Assembly (NCBI RefSeq): GCF_011207455.1
Contig: NZ_CP048877.1
Location: 1,976,576 to 2,040,575, forward strand
Direction of reading: 5' to 3'
Source of the DNA: Thermosulfuriphilus ammonigenes
GTDB taxonomy: Bacteria; Desulfobacterota; Thermodesulfobacteria; Thermodesulfobacteriales; ST65
Length of the DNA: 64,000 nucleotides
Each line of letters begins with the position of its first letter. Positions within the stretch are counted from its first letter, which is position 1. Below are positions 1 to 9,590 of this stretch, piece after piece. A program made the position numbers and the translations under genes. The notes under the pieces are model-generated. The model was given only the letters and a program-made list of their open reading frames with translations. It was not told the origin of the DNA and ran no database searches.

Positions 1-1659
1 TTTACTCTTTTGATAATCAAGAGCGGCCCGGATGAAGGCAGCAAACAGAGGGTGGGGAGCCATGGGTTTTGATTTGAACTCTGGATGAAATTGACAGCCC
101 AGAAACCAGGGATGATCGGCTACCTCGATTATCTCCACCAACTTTCCATCAGGTGAGGTTCCAGATATTCTCAGGCCAGCTTTCTCCAGGGTTTCTCGGA
201 ACCGGTTGTTGAACTCATAGCGATGTCGGTGCCGTTCGTAAATCTCGGAGCAACTATAGGCCTGGTGGGCAAAGGTTCCCTCAGTTAGCCGGCAGGGGTA
301 GGCTCCCAGGCGCATAGTCCCCCCTTTGTTGACTTCCTCGTCTCGAAAGACGACCTGTTGGGTACGATAGTCAAACCATTCTTTCATCAGGTAGATAACA
401 GGGTAGGCTGTGGTGGGGTCAAACTCGGTGGAGTTGGCCTCATGGAGGCCAGCTACATTGCGGGCAAACTCTATAACCGCCAGTTGCATCCCCAGGCAGA
501 TGCCAAAGAAGGGAATCTTATTTTCTCGGGCCCAGTTGATAGCTAAAATCTTGCCCTCAATACCTCGGCTGCCAAAGCCTCCGGGGACCAGAACGCCATG
601 GCAGCCGTTGAGCCTTTGACCGACATTCTCGGACCCCAGCTCCTCGGAATCCAGATAGGTGATCTCCACGGCAGCACTATTGGCCATGCCTCCGTGAACA
701 ATGGCCTCATGAAGACTCTTGTAAGAATCTTTGAGGTGGACATACTTGCCCACTACAGCGATACGGACCCTCTTCTGGGGATGTTTGAGGCGATAGACCA
801 AGTCCTCCCAGTTTTTCAGGACGGGAGATCTAGTCCAGATATTGAGAAGCTCAAGGATCTTTTCATCCAGGCCCTCTTTGTGGAAAATGAGAGGGATTTC
901 ATAGATGCAGTCCACGTCTTTGGCGGTGATGACAGCATCTTCGTCCACGTTGCAGAAAAGGGCTATCTTGGCCTTTATCTCTGGAGTCAGAAACTGCTCT
1001 GTACGGCACATAAGAATGTCTGGCTGAATACCAATGGCTCGGAGTTCTTTGACACTGTGTTGGGTGGGTTTGGTTTTTACCTCGCCAGCGGCCCGAATAT
1101 AGGGAATATAGGTAAGGTGAATATAAAGGGTGTTCTCCCGGCCTAAATCAGCCCGAAGCTGACGGATGGCCTCAAGGAAAGGTAGCCCTTCTATGTCTCC
1201 CACCGTACCACCGATCTCAACGATGGCCACGTCGGCCTCTCCCGAGAGCTGGCGAATGGCGGCCTTAATCTCGTCGGTGACGTGGGGAATGATCTGCACC
1301 GTCCCTCCAAGATAATCCCCTCGGCGTTCCTTGGTGATCACCGAGAAATAAATTCTTCCAGAGGTGTAGTTGTTTTTCTTTCCCATCTTGGCCGAAGTGA
1401 AGCGCTCGTAGTGACCAAGATCCAGATCTGTCTCTGCTCCATCATCGGTGACGAAAACCTCCCCATGCTGGAAGGGATTCATGGTTCCTGGATCCACATT
1501 GATGTAAGGATCCAGTTTCTGAAAGGTGACTCTCAGCCCCCGGCTTTCTAAAAGGGCTCCAATGGCCGCCGCGGCCAGGCCCTTCCCTAAGGAAGAGAGA
1601 ACCCCTCCGGTAATAAAGATAAACTTGGTCTGACTATGTCTTCTCCTTCTGGGCATCAT
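1..1659 (-). CDS. pyrG: CTP synthase (3' end cut by window edge)
   Basis: ATP-dependent amination of UTP to CTP using glutamine; last step of pyrimidine nucleotide synthesis, cytosolic. The N-terminal synthetase domain opens with [15 protein letters not shown], the amidoligase P-loop. The class I glutaminase domain has [10 protein letters not shown] with nucleophile Cys388, and the C-terminal triad motif FHPEF is visible at about positions 70-85. All 553 codons in view are open and the frame runs off the window within a few residues of the usual end. Start: ATG at 1659 overlaps the upstream gene's TGA (ATGA); a second ATG at 1656 is in frame, so the start is uncertain by one codon. Very secure family call. 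Confidence 0.97.
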   Translation of the reverse strand, partial: MMPRRRRHSQTKFIFITGGVLSSLGKGLAAAAIGALLESRGLRVTFQKLDPYINVDPGTMNPFQHGEVFVTDDGAETDLDLGHYERFTSAKMGKKNNYTSGRIYFSVITKERRGDYLGGTVQIIPHVTDEIKAAIRQLSGEADVAIVEIGGTVGDIEGLPFLEAIRQLRADLGRENTLYIHLTYIPYIRAAGEVKTKPTQHSVKELRAIGIQPDILMCRTEQFLTPEIKAKIALFCNVDEDAVITAKDVDCIYEIPLIFHKEGLDEKILELLNIWTRSPVLKNWEDLVYRLKHPQKRVRIAVVGKYVHLKDSYKSLHEAIVHGGMANSAAVEITYLDSEELGSENVGQRLNGCHGVLVPGGFGSRGIEGKILAINWARENKIPFFGICLGMQLAVIEFARNVAGLHEANSTEFDPTTAYPVIYLMKEWFDYRTQQVVFRDEEVNKGGTMRLGAYPCRLTEGTFAHQAYSCSEIYERHRHRYEFNNRFRETLEKAGLRISGTSPDGKLVEIIEVADHPWFLGCQFHPEFKSKPMAPHPLFAAFIRAALDYQKSK

Positions 1660-2072
1660 CGACTCCTTGTCTCGGACTTTTCTTGCCTTATGGAAATCAG
1701 CCGGGCCTCAGCCAGAACGCGACCATCGGGGGCGATGATCCGGAGGCCCTCAATCTTCTGGGACCTTAAGCTCTGGGGGAGGGTGACAATGAAGGCTGCC
1801 CCCTCCATGGAACCTAAGCTCAGAAAAATACCCGCTTCTGTGGCTACCAACACCTGAGATCCCTTGGGTAAGGCCTTCTGGAGAGATATTCTTAAAGCAA
1901 GGGAGTTGTCCGGCCGCCGGATGATCTGGCTCTTCCCCAACTCTTCCCCTTTAGGGGTTCTGACGATTCCTTCGGCCAGGGGTTCGTTCCTGACCTTTTG
2001 ACTCCGGTAGTTAATGGCGATAAGGGCCAGAATGAATACCAGAAGATAAATGGTGAATTGCCGTCGGAACAT
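1656..2072 (-). CDS. membrane-anchored hypothetical protein upstream of pyrG
   Basis: About 138 residues. One hydrophobic segment near the N-terminus (about residues 6-20, [14 protein letters not shown]) followed by a soluble, beta-rich domain of about 110 residues with no cysteines, so it is probably a single-pass protein with a periplasmic domain. No family was recognised. ATG 2072 was chosen because an AGGTG element lies just upstream; a GTG at 2078 is an alternative. Its stop overlaps the pyrG start, so the two are probably co-translated. The link to CTP synthesis may be only positional. Confidence 0.7.
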   Translation of the reverse strand: MFRRQFTIYLLVFILALIAINYRSQKVRNEPLAEGIVRTPKGEELGKSQIIRRPDNSLALRISLQKALPKGSQVLVATEAGIFLSLGSMEGAAFIVTLPQSLRSQKIEGLRIIAPDGRVLAEARLISIRQEKSETRSR

Positions 2073-2078
2073 ACTCAC

Positions 2079-2232
2079 CTGTTTTTATTCTCCATACCCC
2101 AGGATAAGTTTTCAGTCCACAGATGTTGTTCCGCTTTATAAAGCCTGGTAGAAAAGGGCTAAGCCGTCATCCTTTCAGAGAGACGACATCGCTTTACAAG
2201 AGCCAGCCGCAAATGTCCAGAGGGGAATCAAA
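2079..2232. other. divergent intergenic region
   Basis: About 150 bases between the minus-strand hypothetical/pyrG pair and the plus-strand GH57 gene. It must hold promoters for both directions, but no convincing paired -35/-10 could be fixed by eye. No tRNA-like fold and no ORF with a ribosome binding site were seen. Confidence 0.4.
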
Positions 2233-5193
2233 ATGAGAGAATCCACCGTGGTCGTCGGCCAAACCTTGAAAGCCGAGGCCCTGGGAAGTCATATTCTGGT
2301 TTCCTGGTCAAAGGTCTCCTTCCTGCCTGATGAAGATCTTTACCTTGAGGTCTTCCGTGAGGGGAGCCTTTTGGCCAGCCATCGAGTCAGCCATTTGCAA
2401 CAACTTGAGATAGACCTTCCCGGGGCTGGGGACTTCACCCTTGTTCTTTCCCGGAAACGCCGCCAAGAACTCAGCCTCGTTTCTGGTTTTCATTACAGCC
2501 CTCATGTGGTCTTTGTTTCCGAAAATGAAAGAAGACACCATCTCTCTTGGGGGCAAATAGACTGGCGGGCTGTGGAGGCTGAGCTCAAGTTAACCACCGG
2601 CCTCAGCCTGAAGGAGACCAGGGCCTTCCTCCGCCTTTTGCGTTATCCAGATCCGGTAACCGGTTTCCCTGAAGAAGAGTGGCAGGAGGTAGGAGTCTCA
2701 GATAGGTCCCTCATCCTGGGGCTTATCAGGGCGGTCGAACTTCATCTTCTAGATCGGGAAGGCCACAGCCTTAAGCGAATCTTTCGGCTGGAGGTTATCC
2801 CTCCAGAGAGGGGAGCCGAGATAGACAAAATATCTATTACTGTGGGCCCGGAAGAGTTCTATCTTTATCTGACGCGAAAGGTAGTTGAACCAGACGAACT
2901 TCAGCTTAAGGCCTTCTGGCGTATTCCTCAGTCGTTGGTGGACGAGCTGGAGAGGGAGTTTCTTGCCCCCCGGGGGCTTTCCTGGGAGAAGGCCGGAGTC
3001 GTTCTGCGACTTTTTCGTCAAGAAGGAGGCTCATGGCAGGAGTTTAGGCCTCACGAACACCGGGCTATTGGCCTGGCCAGGGATTGGATTTTTCCCTTGA
3101 TCCCCCCCGGGCTGTATCAGGCCCGGCTCCTCTTGGAGACTTATGACGGTGAGACCCTGACGGTAATAGCCTCTTCTAATCTATGTTTTCTGGCCGGTGG
3201 CCAGGAGGGGATCTTCCTTTTGCCGATAGATGAGTACCGTCTTTTTGCCTATTGGCATCTGGAGCAGGAGTCCTTGACCAGAAGGCTGGAGGAATTTGCC
3301 GCGGGGGACTCGGTTAAGACCTTTCTCCGTCTTTTTGAGGAGTTTTCCGGGAATCTCTATCCCCGGCCGGATAAGGATATCGAAGTCCACCTGGGTCTAA
3401 CCAACAACTGGTACCTCCATCTAGAACCAGATAAGCGTTGGCGAATTCAGATTTTGGCCGTCCGAGGGGATGGAAAGCTCCTTGAGCTCACCCCGGTCTC
3501 CAACCCGGCTCAGACAGGTCGTCTCTCCACCGGGGCCAACCCTGTGGTTTACAAAACGGTAGATCTTCCCCTGGAGCATCCCACTATCCGACCGATAAAG
3601 GGGGTTATGGATCCGGCCAATCATTCCATTGGCCTTCTTATTCTTCATCTTCATGCCCATCTTCCCTACATCAGACGGCGTATCGTTTATGGTCAGGCCG
3701 GTTATTGGCAACCCATGGGCTATCCAGAGGAATGGTTCCACGAGGCCTTGGTAGATACCTATATTCCCCTGATAGATCGTCTTGAATCCCTGGTGGCTGA
3801 AGGGGTCGATTTTAAGCTCTCTATGGATATCTCTCCGGCCCTTTCCAACATGATGCGCTGTCCTCTTCTCCAGGAAGAGTTCCTGCGCTACATAGAAGGT
3901 CTTATCAATTTGGCCCGAGCGGAGATCGAACGTACCCTCAGGGAGGAGCCGCACTATACTCATGCTGCCTGGGTTCACCTGGAACGCTTTGAGAAGGCCC
4001 GGGAAATCTTCCTCCGCTGGGAGGGGGATCTTACCCGGGCCTTCCGCAGCCTTCAGGATCGGGGCTATTTGGAGATATCTACCTGTGCCGCCACCCATGC
4101 CTTTTTGCCCTTTTATCTGAGCCACAAGGAGGCCATTTACGCCCAGGTGGAAACAGCCATCAGGGACTATGAGGAGACCTTTGGTCGGCTTCCGGTAGGA
4201 ATCTGGTTGCCGGAGTGCGCCTATCACCCCGGAATTGAAGAAATCCTTGATCACTTTGGCCTTCGATATTTTTTTAGTGAAACCCACACGGTCCTTCTGG
4301 CTGATAGTCCGGTGGAATTTGGTTACCATGCTCCGGTCTATATCAGAGGTTCTAATGTGGCTGTTTTCCCCCGAGATCCGGAGACCGGCAAGCAGGTCTG
4401 GAGTGGTGAGGAGGGTTATCCCGGGGATCCTGACTATCTGGAATTTCACATAAAGGGTGGTCCCCTGCGTTACAACCGGGTCACTGATCGCCGCTCTCAA
4501 CAAAAGGAGCCTTATAACCGAGATTGGGCCCTGGCCAAGGCGGCCAGCCATGCCCAACACTTTATGGAAGGACGCAACTTCCGTTTTGAATATGTCCATG
4601 GTTGGTTCTGGAAAAAGCCCCTTACCGTGGCCACCTATGACGCCGAACTGTTTGGTCATCACTGGTTTGAGGGGCCAGACTTTCTCTATTTTCTTCTCAA
4701 GAAGATCTACCACAATCAAAATCAGACCGAGCTCATAACCCCGGCCGATTACCTGGCCCGTTATCCCACCAATCAAGATGTCTTCCCGGCCACGTCCTCT
4801 TGGGGAGATAAGGGCACCTTTGATAAATGGATGTACGGTTCAGTTTCCTGGATGTATCGCCATATACATCAAGCTATTGCCGCAGCTAGGGAAATGGCTG
4901 AGGCCCCCGAGGTAGATGACGAATATAGCCGACGCCTTCTGGCTCAGGCCAGCCGAGAGGTCCTCTGGGCGATGAACAGTGATCTGGCCTTTGTCATCTC
5001 CAATGGTCACTTCATTGATCGAATGAAGGAATTCTTTTTCGAGGCCCTGGAGAATTTTTGGTGGCTGCGGGATCTTTTTGAATCCTACCGAAAACATGGC
5101 CATCGGGATGAGGGAGCTCTACGACTGCTTGAAATCTCTCGTCCTATTTTTCCCAGAATAAATCCCCGCTGTTTTGCAAGGAGGAAGAGATGA
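2233..5193 (+). CDS. DUF4912 / GH57 1,4-alpha-glucan branching-type enzyme
   Basis: 986 residues. The C-terminal half is a glycoside hydrolase family 57 domain, probably acting as a retaining alpha-glucan branching enzyme in glycogen metabolism. GH57 blocks seen: HLHAHLP at about 472 (region 1), SMDISPALSNM at 530, GIWLPECAY with predicted nucleophile Glu661, TYDAELFGHHWFEG with predicted acid/base Asp803, and ITPADYLARYP at 835. The first 450 residues are extra to GH57 and hold repeated beta-rich modules with sequences such as YRLFAYWHLE (about 336), resembling DUF4912 domains, perhaps for glucan binding. Branching activity rather than amylase or 4-alpha-glucanotransferase activity is inferred. 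The stop overlaps the next gene by 4 bases. SD-like AGAGGGGAA precedes the ATG. Confidence 0.88.
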   Translation: MRESTVVVGQTLKAEALGSHILVSWSKVSFLPDEDLYLEVFREGSLLASHRVSHLQQLEIDLPGAGDFTLVLSRKRRQELSLVSGFHYSPHVVFVSENERRHHLSWGQIDWRAVEAELKLTTGLSLKETRAFLRLLRYPDPVTGFPEEEWQEVGVSDRSLILGLIRAVELHLLDREGHSLKRIFRLEVIPPERGAEIDKISITVGPEEFYLYLTRKVVEPDELQLKAFWRIPQSLVDELEREFLAPRGLSWEKAGVVLRLFRQEGGSWQEFRPHEHRAIGLARDWIFPLIPPGLYQARLLLETYDGETLTVIASSNLCFLAGGQEGIFLLPIDEYRLFAYWHLEQESLTRRLEEFAAGDSVKTFLRLFEEFSGNLYPRPDKDIEVHLGLTNNWYLHLEPDKRWRIQILAVRGDGKLLELTPVSNPAQTGRLSTGANPVVYKTVDLPLEHPTIRPIKGVMDPANHSIGLLILHLHAHLPYIRRRIVYGQAGYWQPMGYPEEWFHEALVDTYIPLIDRLESLVAEGVDFKLSMDISPALSNMMRCPLLQEEFLRYIEGLINLARAEIERTLREEPHYTHAAWVHLERFEKAREIFLRWEGDLTRAFRSLQDRGYLEISTCAATHAFLPFYLSHKEAIYAQVETAIRDYEETFGRLPVGIWLPECAYHPGIEEILDHFGLRYFFSETHTVLLADSPVEFGYHAPVYIRGSNVAVFPRDPETGKQVWSGEEGYPGDPDYLEFHIKGGPLRYNRVTDRRSQQKEPYNRDWALAKAASHAQHFMEGRNFRFEYVHGWFWKKPLTVATYDAELFGHHWFEGPDFLYFLLKKIYHNQNQTELITPADYLARYPTNQDVFPATSSWGDKGTFDKWMYGSVSWMYRHIHQAIAAAREMAEAPEVDDEYSRRLLAQASREVLWAMNSDLAFVISNGHFIDRMKEFFFEALENFWWLRDLFESYRKHGHRDEGALRLLEISRPIFPRINPRCFARRKR

Positions 5194-5840
5194 TTATCGA
5201 TGGTCTAACCCTGGGGCCATTTGAGGTCCGTTGCTATATTGTTGCCTGTGAAAAAACCAGAGAGGCTTTGGTCATTGATCCGGCTGCTGCTCCAGAGCTT
5301 ATTCACTCGCGTCTCCAGGAGAAAGATCTTAATTTGCGCTATATTGTTAACACTCACGGGCATGCCGATCATACGGCGGCCAACTCTCCCCTTAAAAGAC
5401 TTACCGGGGCCCTGGTAGCCATGCACGAGGCCGACGACGATTTCTTCCGGCTACCAGAGAACCACCGCCTGTTTGAGGCCTGGGGGTTTGCCCCTAATGA
5501 GCCGGCTGACATCCGCTTAAAAGAAGGAGACCGTCTGGTGGTCGGCACCATAGAGCTCAGCGTTATTCATACCCCGGGGCATTCTCCGGGCTCTATCTGC
5601 CTCTACAGCCCGGGGACTCTTTTTACCGGCGATACCCTTTTTGTAGGGGCCGTGGGCCGGGCAGATCTTCCAGGAGGAGATTTTGAGACCATGCTTCGGT
5701 CCATTCGAGATAAAATCCTTCCTCTGCCCCCGGAGACCGTTATTTACCCTGGTCATGACTATGGAGACTCTCCTACCTCTACCCTGGCCCGGGAGGTGAA
5801 GACCAACCCTTATATCGTGGAGTTTATCCTCGGTCGATGA
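5190..5840 (+). CDS. metallo-beta-lactamase fold hydrolase, glyoxalase II-like
   Basis: 216 residues. Zinc-site motifs are complete: HTHGHADHT (HxHxDH) at about residue 55, HTPGHSPGS, GDTLFVGAVGRADLPGG and the C-terminal PGHDYG. This is the arrangement of hydroxyacylglutathione hydrolase-like and persulfide dioxygenase-like proteins, so a binuclear metal hydrolase on a thioester or related substrate is likely; the natural substrate cannot be read from sequence. It overlaps the GH57 stop and the next start by 4 bases each, which suggests translational coupling. Cytosolic, with no signal peptide. Confidence 0.88.
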   Translation: MIIDGLTLGPFEVRCYIVACEKTREALVIDPAAAPELIHSRLQEKDLNLRYIVNTHGHADHTAANSPLKRLTGALVAMHEADDDFFRLPENHRLFEAWGFAPNEPADIRLKEGDRLVVGTIELSVIHTPGHSPGSICLYSPGTLFTGDTLFVGAVGRADLPGGDFETMLRSIRDKILPLPPETVIYPGHDYGDSPTSTLAREVKTNPYIVEFILGR

Positions 5841-6106
5841 TTTCTGCCGATTTCCTGGGATACTTGGCGGGGATGATCACCACCTTTTCGGGATTACCCC
5901 AGCTTCTTACCTCCTACCGCCGACGGAACTTAAGTGGGCTTGATCTGCGGTTTCTGGTTCTTTTTCTGGTGGGGATTTCTCTCTGGACGATCTATGGGAT
6001 TCTTATTGATTCCAAACCCATTATCATCTTCAATTCCATTACCCTTCTTATCTGGATCCCCATATTAGGGCTTAAGATTCGGGAGCAACGGGCAGAGAGA
6101 GGGTGA
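5837..6106 (+). CDS. SemiSWEET-type PQ-loop sugar transporter
   Basis: 89 residues forming three predicted transmembrane helices, the size and topology of a bacterial SemiSWEET, which works as a dimer to carry sugars down a gradient. The PQ motif lies in helix 1 (TTFSGLPQLLTSYRRRNLSG) and the family's W-x-x-Y-G element in helix 2 (LWTIYGILI); an Asn (IFNSITL) in helix 3 matches the substrate-pocket position. It is the last gene of the GH57-hydrolase-carrier set, which fits alpha-glucan or sugar handling. Its 3' end overlaps the convergent kinase gene by 35 bases. Confidence 0.86.
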   Translation: MISADFLGYLAGMITTFSGLPQLLTSYRRRNLSGLDLRFLVLFLVGISLWTIYGILIDSKPIIIFNSITLLIWIPILGLKIREQRAERG

Positions 6107-7160
6107 AGGTGCTTCCTTTACCGGGTTCGCTTTCCACCTCCAGGGTTCCTCCGTGACTTTGGCAGATGGTGTAGGAAAGGGATAACCCCAACCCTGAACC
6201 ATGGCCCTTTGTGGTGAAAAAGGGGTCAAAGATCCGACTCTTGGTCTCCTCGTCCATACCTATACCTGTGTCCTGAACCTGAACAATGACCCTGTCTGCC
6301 TCCTTTGCCGAGGAGATAGTAATCTTTCCTCCCTGGGGCATGGCCTCTACAGCATTGAATATAAGATTTACCAAGACCTCCCGGATATCAGAGGGGTTGA
6401 CCATTACCCGGGGCAGGGGGCTTAGGGCCAGGTCAATCTCAATGGGATGTCCCTTTTTAAGGGATTCATGTCGCCATTTTGGTCTGGTCATGGCTACAGC
6501 ATCGCGAATGAGCTCGTTGATATCCACCAGCTGACGAGAAAGATGTTCCTGTTTTTTGCCAAACCCCCGTAGCCTTTCGACAATGGCCATGCCGTCTTTT
6601 AAGGCCATTTCCAGGCTTCGAAACTCCTCTTGGCTCTGATCCCCCAGGCGCTTTTTAAGCACCAGGAGATGGGCCCTCATGGCTGAGAGGATGTTGTTGA
6701 AGTCATGGGCGATACCCGCGGCCATCTCACCCAAGGCCCGGAGCTTTTCAGCCATACGCAGGCGCTCTCTCAGTCGTTTGGTCTCCAGACACCGTCTTAC
6801 TGTATGGAGTAAGTATTCGTTCTCAAAGGGCTTAGCGATGAAGTCGGCGGCCCCTTCGCGGACAGAACGAATGGCATTCTCCAGTTCGGCATAGGCGGTA
6901 AGCACAATGATAGCCGTCTCGGGAAGCTCTCGCCTTATAGGGGCGATGAGATCCAGACCGTTAGCATCGGGGAGACTGATATCCAGAATAATCACCTCTG
7001 GCCTCCAGCGGGAAACCTTCTCTAGAGCCTCGGCTCCGGTGACGGCGATCTCGGCCTCAAACCCGTTTCGTTCCAGAATCCGCCGCAGGATCTCCGCCGT
7101 ATCCAGATAATCTTCGACGATGAGGATCTTACCTACTTTCCTCTTCACCCACTGATCCAT
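6072..7160 (-). CDS. hybrid response regulator-histidine kinase (REC-HisKA-HATPase)
   Basis: 362 residues, soluble. An N-terminal receiver domain (phospho-acceptor Asp60 in ILDISLPDANG, Thr88, Lys110) precedes a histidine kinase core: AHDFNN with His152, N-box NLIFNAVEAM, G1 DTGIGMDEE, FDPFFTTK and G2 GSGLGL. The receiver probably takes phosphate from the membrane kinase encoded just upstream, with which it overlaps by 32 bases. There is no DNA-binding or enzymatic output domain, so the final output must lie elsewhere. The start is uncertain (ATG 7160 or GTG 7148) because no good ribosome binding site is visible. Confidence 0.9.
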   Translation of the reverse strand: MDQWVKRKVGKILIVEDYLDTAEILRRILERNGFEAEIAVTGAEALEKVSRWRPEVIILDISLPDANGLDLIAPIRRELPETAIIVLTAYAELENAIRSVREGAADFIAKPFENEYLLHTVRRCLETKRLRERLRMAEKLRALGEMAAGIAHDFNNILSAMRAHLLVLKKRLGDQSQEEFRSLEMALKDGMAIVERLRGFGKKQEHLSRQLVDINELIRDAVAMTRPKWRHESLKKGHPIEIDLALSPLPRVMVNPSDIREVLVNLIFNAVEAMPQGGKITISSAKEADRVIVQVQDTGIGMDEETKSRIFDPFFTTKGHGSGLGLSLSYTICQSHGGTLEVESEPGKGSTFTLSLPVAPES

Positions 7161-8682
7161 CCGGCCAAAGGATTACAAAGGTGGTTCCTTCTTCAGAAGA
7201 ACTAACGGTTACCTCTCCACCATGGCCCTCGACAATTCTCTTAACAATAGCCAGCCCCAAACCTGTTCCCCCTCGGCTTCTATCGGCCTGGTAAAAAGGT
7301 TCGAAGATATGTTCAATATGTTCGACCGGGATACCCACCCCGTTGTCCTGGACTTCTATCCTGACATGACCGGTCCTTTTTTCGGCCTTGATTATGACCT
7401 CTCCCCTATCATCTGTAAATCGAAAAGCATTGGAAAGGAGGTTAATAAAGACCACGTGTAGTCGATCTGGATCAGCATAGACCTTAAGCCCCGCAGGGAT
7501 TTTTGTTTGGACAGCCCTTTTCCCCTTAAGGGAAGAAAGCTCTAGGAGACAGTCATCTATGGCTGAGGCCAGATCTACTTCCTCTTGGTCAAGTTCCAGA
7601 CCTTCTTCTAATCTTACCAGAGAGAGCATGTTTTCTACCATTTTATGCATCTGGTTAACGTTTCTTTGGATGGCCTCGAGAATCTCCCGGTGGTCTTCGG
7701 TGAGGAGTTCACTTTCGTAGTGGAGGATAAAGTCCACATTGGCCTTGATGGCCGTAAGCGGGGTTCGCAGTTCGTGGGAGGCCGTCTGGATGAACTGGGC
7801 CTTTATGTCGTGAATTCTCTTGAGTTCTTCATAGGCGTGCTGGAGCTCCTGGACAGACTGCTCCAGGGCCAAGGTTCTTTCCTTAACCATCTCCTCCAGA
7901 CCTCGAGTGTAGTCTTCCAGTTGCCGATGGGAGCGCTGAAGCTCGGCCAGCATGGTGTTAAAGGCCCGGGTGAGTTCTCCAATCTCTCCCCGGCCTTTAA
8001 TCCTGAGGGGGCCGGGGTTTACTCCCCGACTGATACTCCTGGCGGCCAGGGTGAGTTTCTTAAGGGGGGCAGAAAGATAATGTGAAAGGAAATAGGCGAC
8101 AAGAATGGCCACCAAGTTGACAGAGAGGCTTAGGAGGCAGGCCATTTTGCGGATATGGGCTAGATCAGCCTCAATACGCTGGTAGCTCAGCCCCACGGCC
8201 ACATAGCCTATCATGGCCAGTTTAGTTGCCTGCGGCCTGAGAAGATCGGATTCATCTCCTTGCCCTAGGGGAGCTCTGGTGGGAGCATAGACCACCATGG
8301 TCTTCCGGGGGCCCTTTGCCCAAAGGCGGCTGGTCAAATCTTTAAGGTCTGAGGGAGGCAGGACAAGCTCTCTGGGCACTTGGCCCCTTTGAGCCAGAAT
8401 CCTTCCCGATTCATTGGCCACAAAGGCAAAGGCCAGATCCCGCTCCCTTATTCCCTGAAGAAGGCCGGCCAGGAGATGGCTATCTTCGGTAATTAAGCCA
8501 TAGATACTGCTCTTGGCGAGATCATTGACCAGAGCTCGGGCCCGGAAGGCCAGATCGCGGTAGCGGTGGTTCTTTTCATAGTAAAGATAATATGAAGTGA
8601 TAATGAAGCTATTCAGCAGGACGATGAAGGTGGTAAGGATGAGAAAATTGGTTCGGATAGAGAAAGGAAGCCTCTTTTTCAT
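7129..8682 (-). CDS. membrane sensor histidine kinase with HAMP domain
   Basis: 517 residues. TM1 at about 13-33, a periplasmic sensor domain of about 140 residues, TM2 at about 180-200, then HAMP, a coiled coil (about 245-295), HisKA with His303 in ASHELRTPLTAIK, and a HATPase domain (NLLSNAFRFT, DNGVGIP, GGTGLGLAI). The sensor domain is not a named family by eye. The gene overlaps the periplasmic binding-protein gene upstream by 4 bases and the hybrid kinase downstream by 32 bases, so the three form one signalling unit. A likely scheme is that the binding protein presents a ligand to this kinase, which phosphorylates the receiver of the hybrid; that is inference. Confidence 0.92.
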   Translation of the reverse strand: MKKRLPFSIRTNFLILTTFIVLLNSFIITSYYLYYEKNHRYRDLAFRARALVNDLAKSSIYGLITEDSHLLAGLLQGIRERDLAFAFVANESGRILAQRGQVPRELVLPPSDLKDLTSRLWAKGPRKTMVVYAPTRAPLGQGDESDLLRPQATKLAMIGYVAVGLSYQRIEADLAHIRKMACLLSLSVNLVAILVAYFLSHYLSAPLKKLTLAARSISRGVNPGPLRIKGRGEIGELTRAFNTMLAELQRSHRQLEDYTRGLEEMVKERTLALEQSVQELQHAYEELKRIHDIKAQFIQTASHELRTPLTAIKANVDFILHYESELLTEDHREILEAIQRNVNQMHKMVENMLSLVRLEEGLELDQEEVDLASAIDDCLLELSSLKGKRAVQTKIPAGLKVYADPDRLHVVFINLLSNAFRFTDDRGEVIIKAEKRTGHVRIEVQDNGVGIPVEHIEHIFEPFYQADRSRGGTGLGLAIVKRIVEGHGGEVTVSSSEEGTTFVILWPDGSVGEEESR

Positions 8683-9590
8683 TCAATAATGGTGCTCTGG
8701 TTAAGGATTTTCTGAGGCAGGTGAAGCCCTATTAACCTGGCCGTTCTTATATTGATTATCGGCCTGGCCTTGCGGGGAGGATGAATGGCCTTTTGGGGAC
8801 GGTCTCCGGCTAAAATTCTCCGGCTAAGCTCGGCCGTTTGCGTGGCCAGGTCTTGCCAGTCCCAATCCAGGGCCAGTACGGCCCCGGCCCCGGCGTAGTT
8901 ACGAGAGATTCCCACAAGGGGCAGGGCGTGCTCAATGCTAAAAAGGATGATTCGGGGAATGGTGGCCGGGTTGTAGAGACGGTAATCGGGCAAGGCCACG
9001 ATAAGATCGGCCTGCTGAGCCAAAGTCCAGAGGGATTGGTTAAGCTCGCGGGGAGACTTGAGCTCTACCAGGACCACCTTTAGGTCAAAGTCCGGGGCCT
9101 TTTGAGACAGGGCTTTTACCCGAGGGCATCTTTCAAAGCACATAAGGCCAATGGTCCTGGTCCGGGGAAAGAGTTTTTTTATCCAGAAAAGAAGGGTCTC
9201 TGGAGAAAAGAAAAGCTCTATTCCATATAGGCGTCTTTCCCGGGCCGCCCGGGAAAGACGCAGGCTTTCCCGACCTGTCAGCACGGTGCTGAAGACCACC
9301 GGCTGGGGAATATTAAGGTTGGCTACCACCTTGGTGGCCCTGGTGCCCAGGGTAATGACCACCTGGGGGGCTTCCTCAAGGATTCGTTGTCTTAAGGCGA
9401 TGGGGTCTTCCAGATCAAGCTGGACTATTCCCTGCTCCTCAAGCTGCCGGACGAGGTGCTTTTCTACCTGATCATATATAGTGGAGCTCCTGGTCTTGAC
9501 AAGCACAAAGGCCGGCTTCTCTCCCAGGGCGTTGGAGGCCAGCAGTAATAACCAGAATCCCAAAATGACGGCTTTAGAAGCGATAGTCAA
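8679..9590 (-). CDS. periplasmic binding-protein-like (ABC_sub_bind family)
   Basis: About 303 residues with a cleavable signal peptide (KAVILGFWLLLLASNALG). The two-lobed fold and sequences such as VVITLGTRATKVV, PVVFSTVL and DLIVALPDYRLYNP match the ABC_sub_bind (DUF534) family, often encoded beside sensor kinases rather than transporters. No ABC permease or ATPase is adjacent, so a sensory role is more likely than transport. Start: TTG 9590 has GGAG 6-9 bases upstream and puts the signal peptide at the N-terminus; an ATG at 9650 would add 20 non-hydrophobic residues and overlap the receptor gene by 77 bases. Ligand unknown. Confidence 0.78.
   Translation of the reverse strand: MTIASKAVILGFWLLLLASNALGEKPAFVLVKTRSSTIYDQVEKHLVRQLEEQGIVQLDLEDPIALRQRILEEAPQVVITLGTRATKVVANLNIPQPVVFSTVLTGRESLRLSRAARERRLYGIELFFSPETLLFWIKKLFPRTRTIGLMCFERCPRVKALSQKAPDFDLKVVLVELKSPRELNQSLWTLAQQADLIVALPDYRLYNPATIPRIILFSIEHALPLVGISRNYAGAGAVLALDWDWQDLATQTAELSRRILAGDRPQKAIHPPRKARPIINIRTARLIGLHLPQKILNQSTIIE

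Noticed and set aside
598-1146. 182-codon plus-strand open frame
   Set aside because: Lies wholly inside pyrG on the opposite strand; low-complexity translation with no family features.
2079-2232. tRNA or small RNA gene in the gap before the GH57 gene
   Set aside because: No cloverleaf arms, TPsiC sequence or terminator could be found on either strand.
3421-4776. 451-codon minus-strand open frame inside the GH57 gene
   Set aside because: It is a shadow of a strongly conserved plus-strand enzyme with intact catalytic motifs; no ribosome binding site, no recognisable domain.
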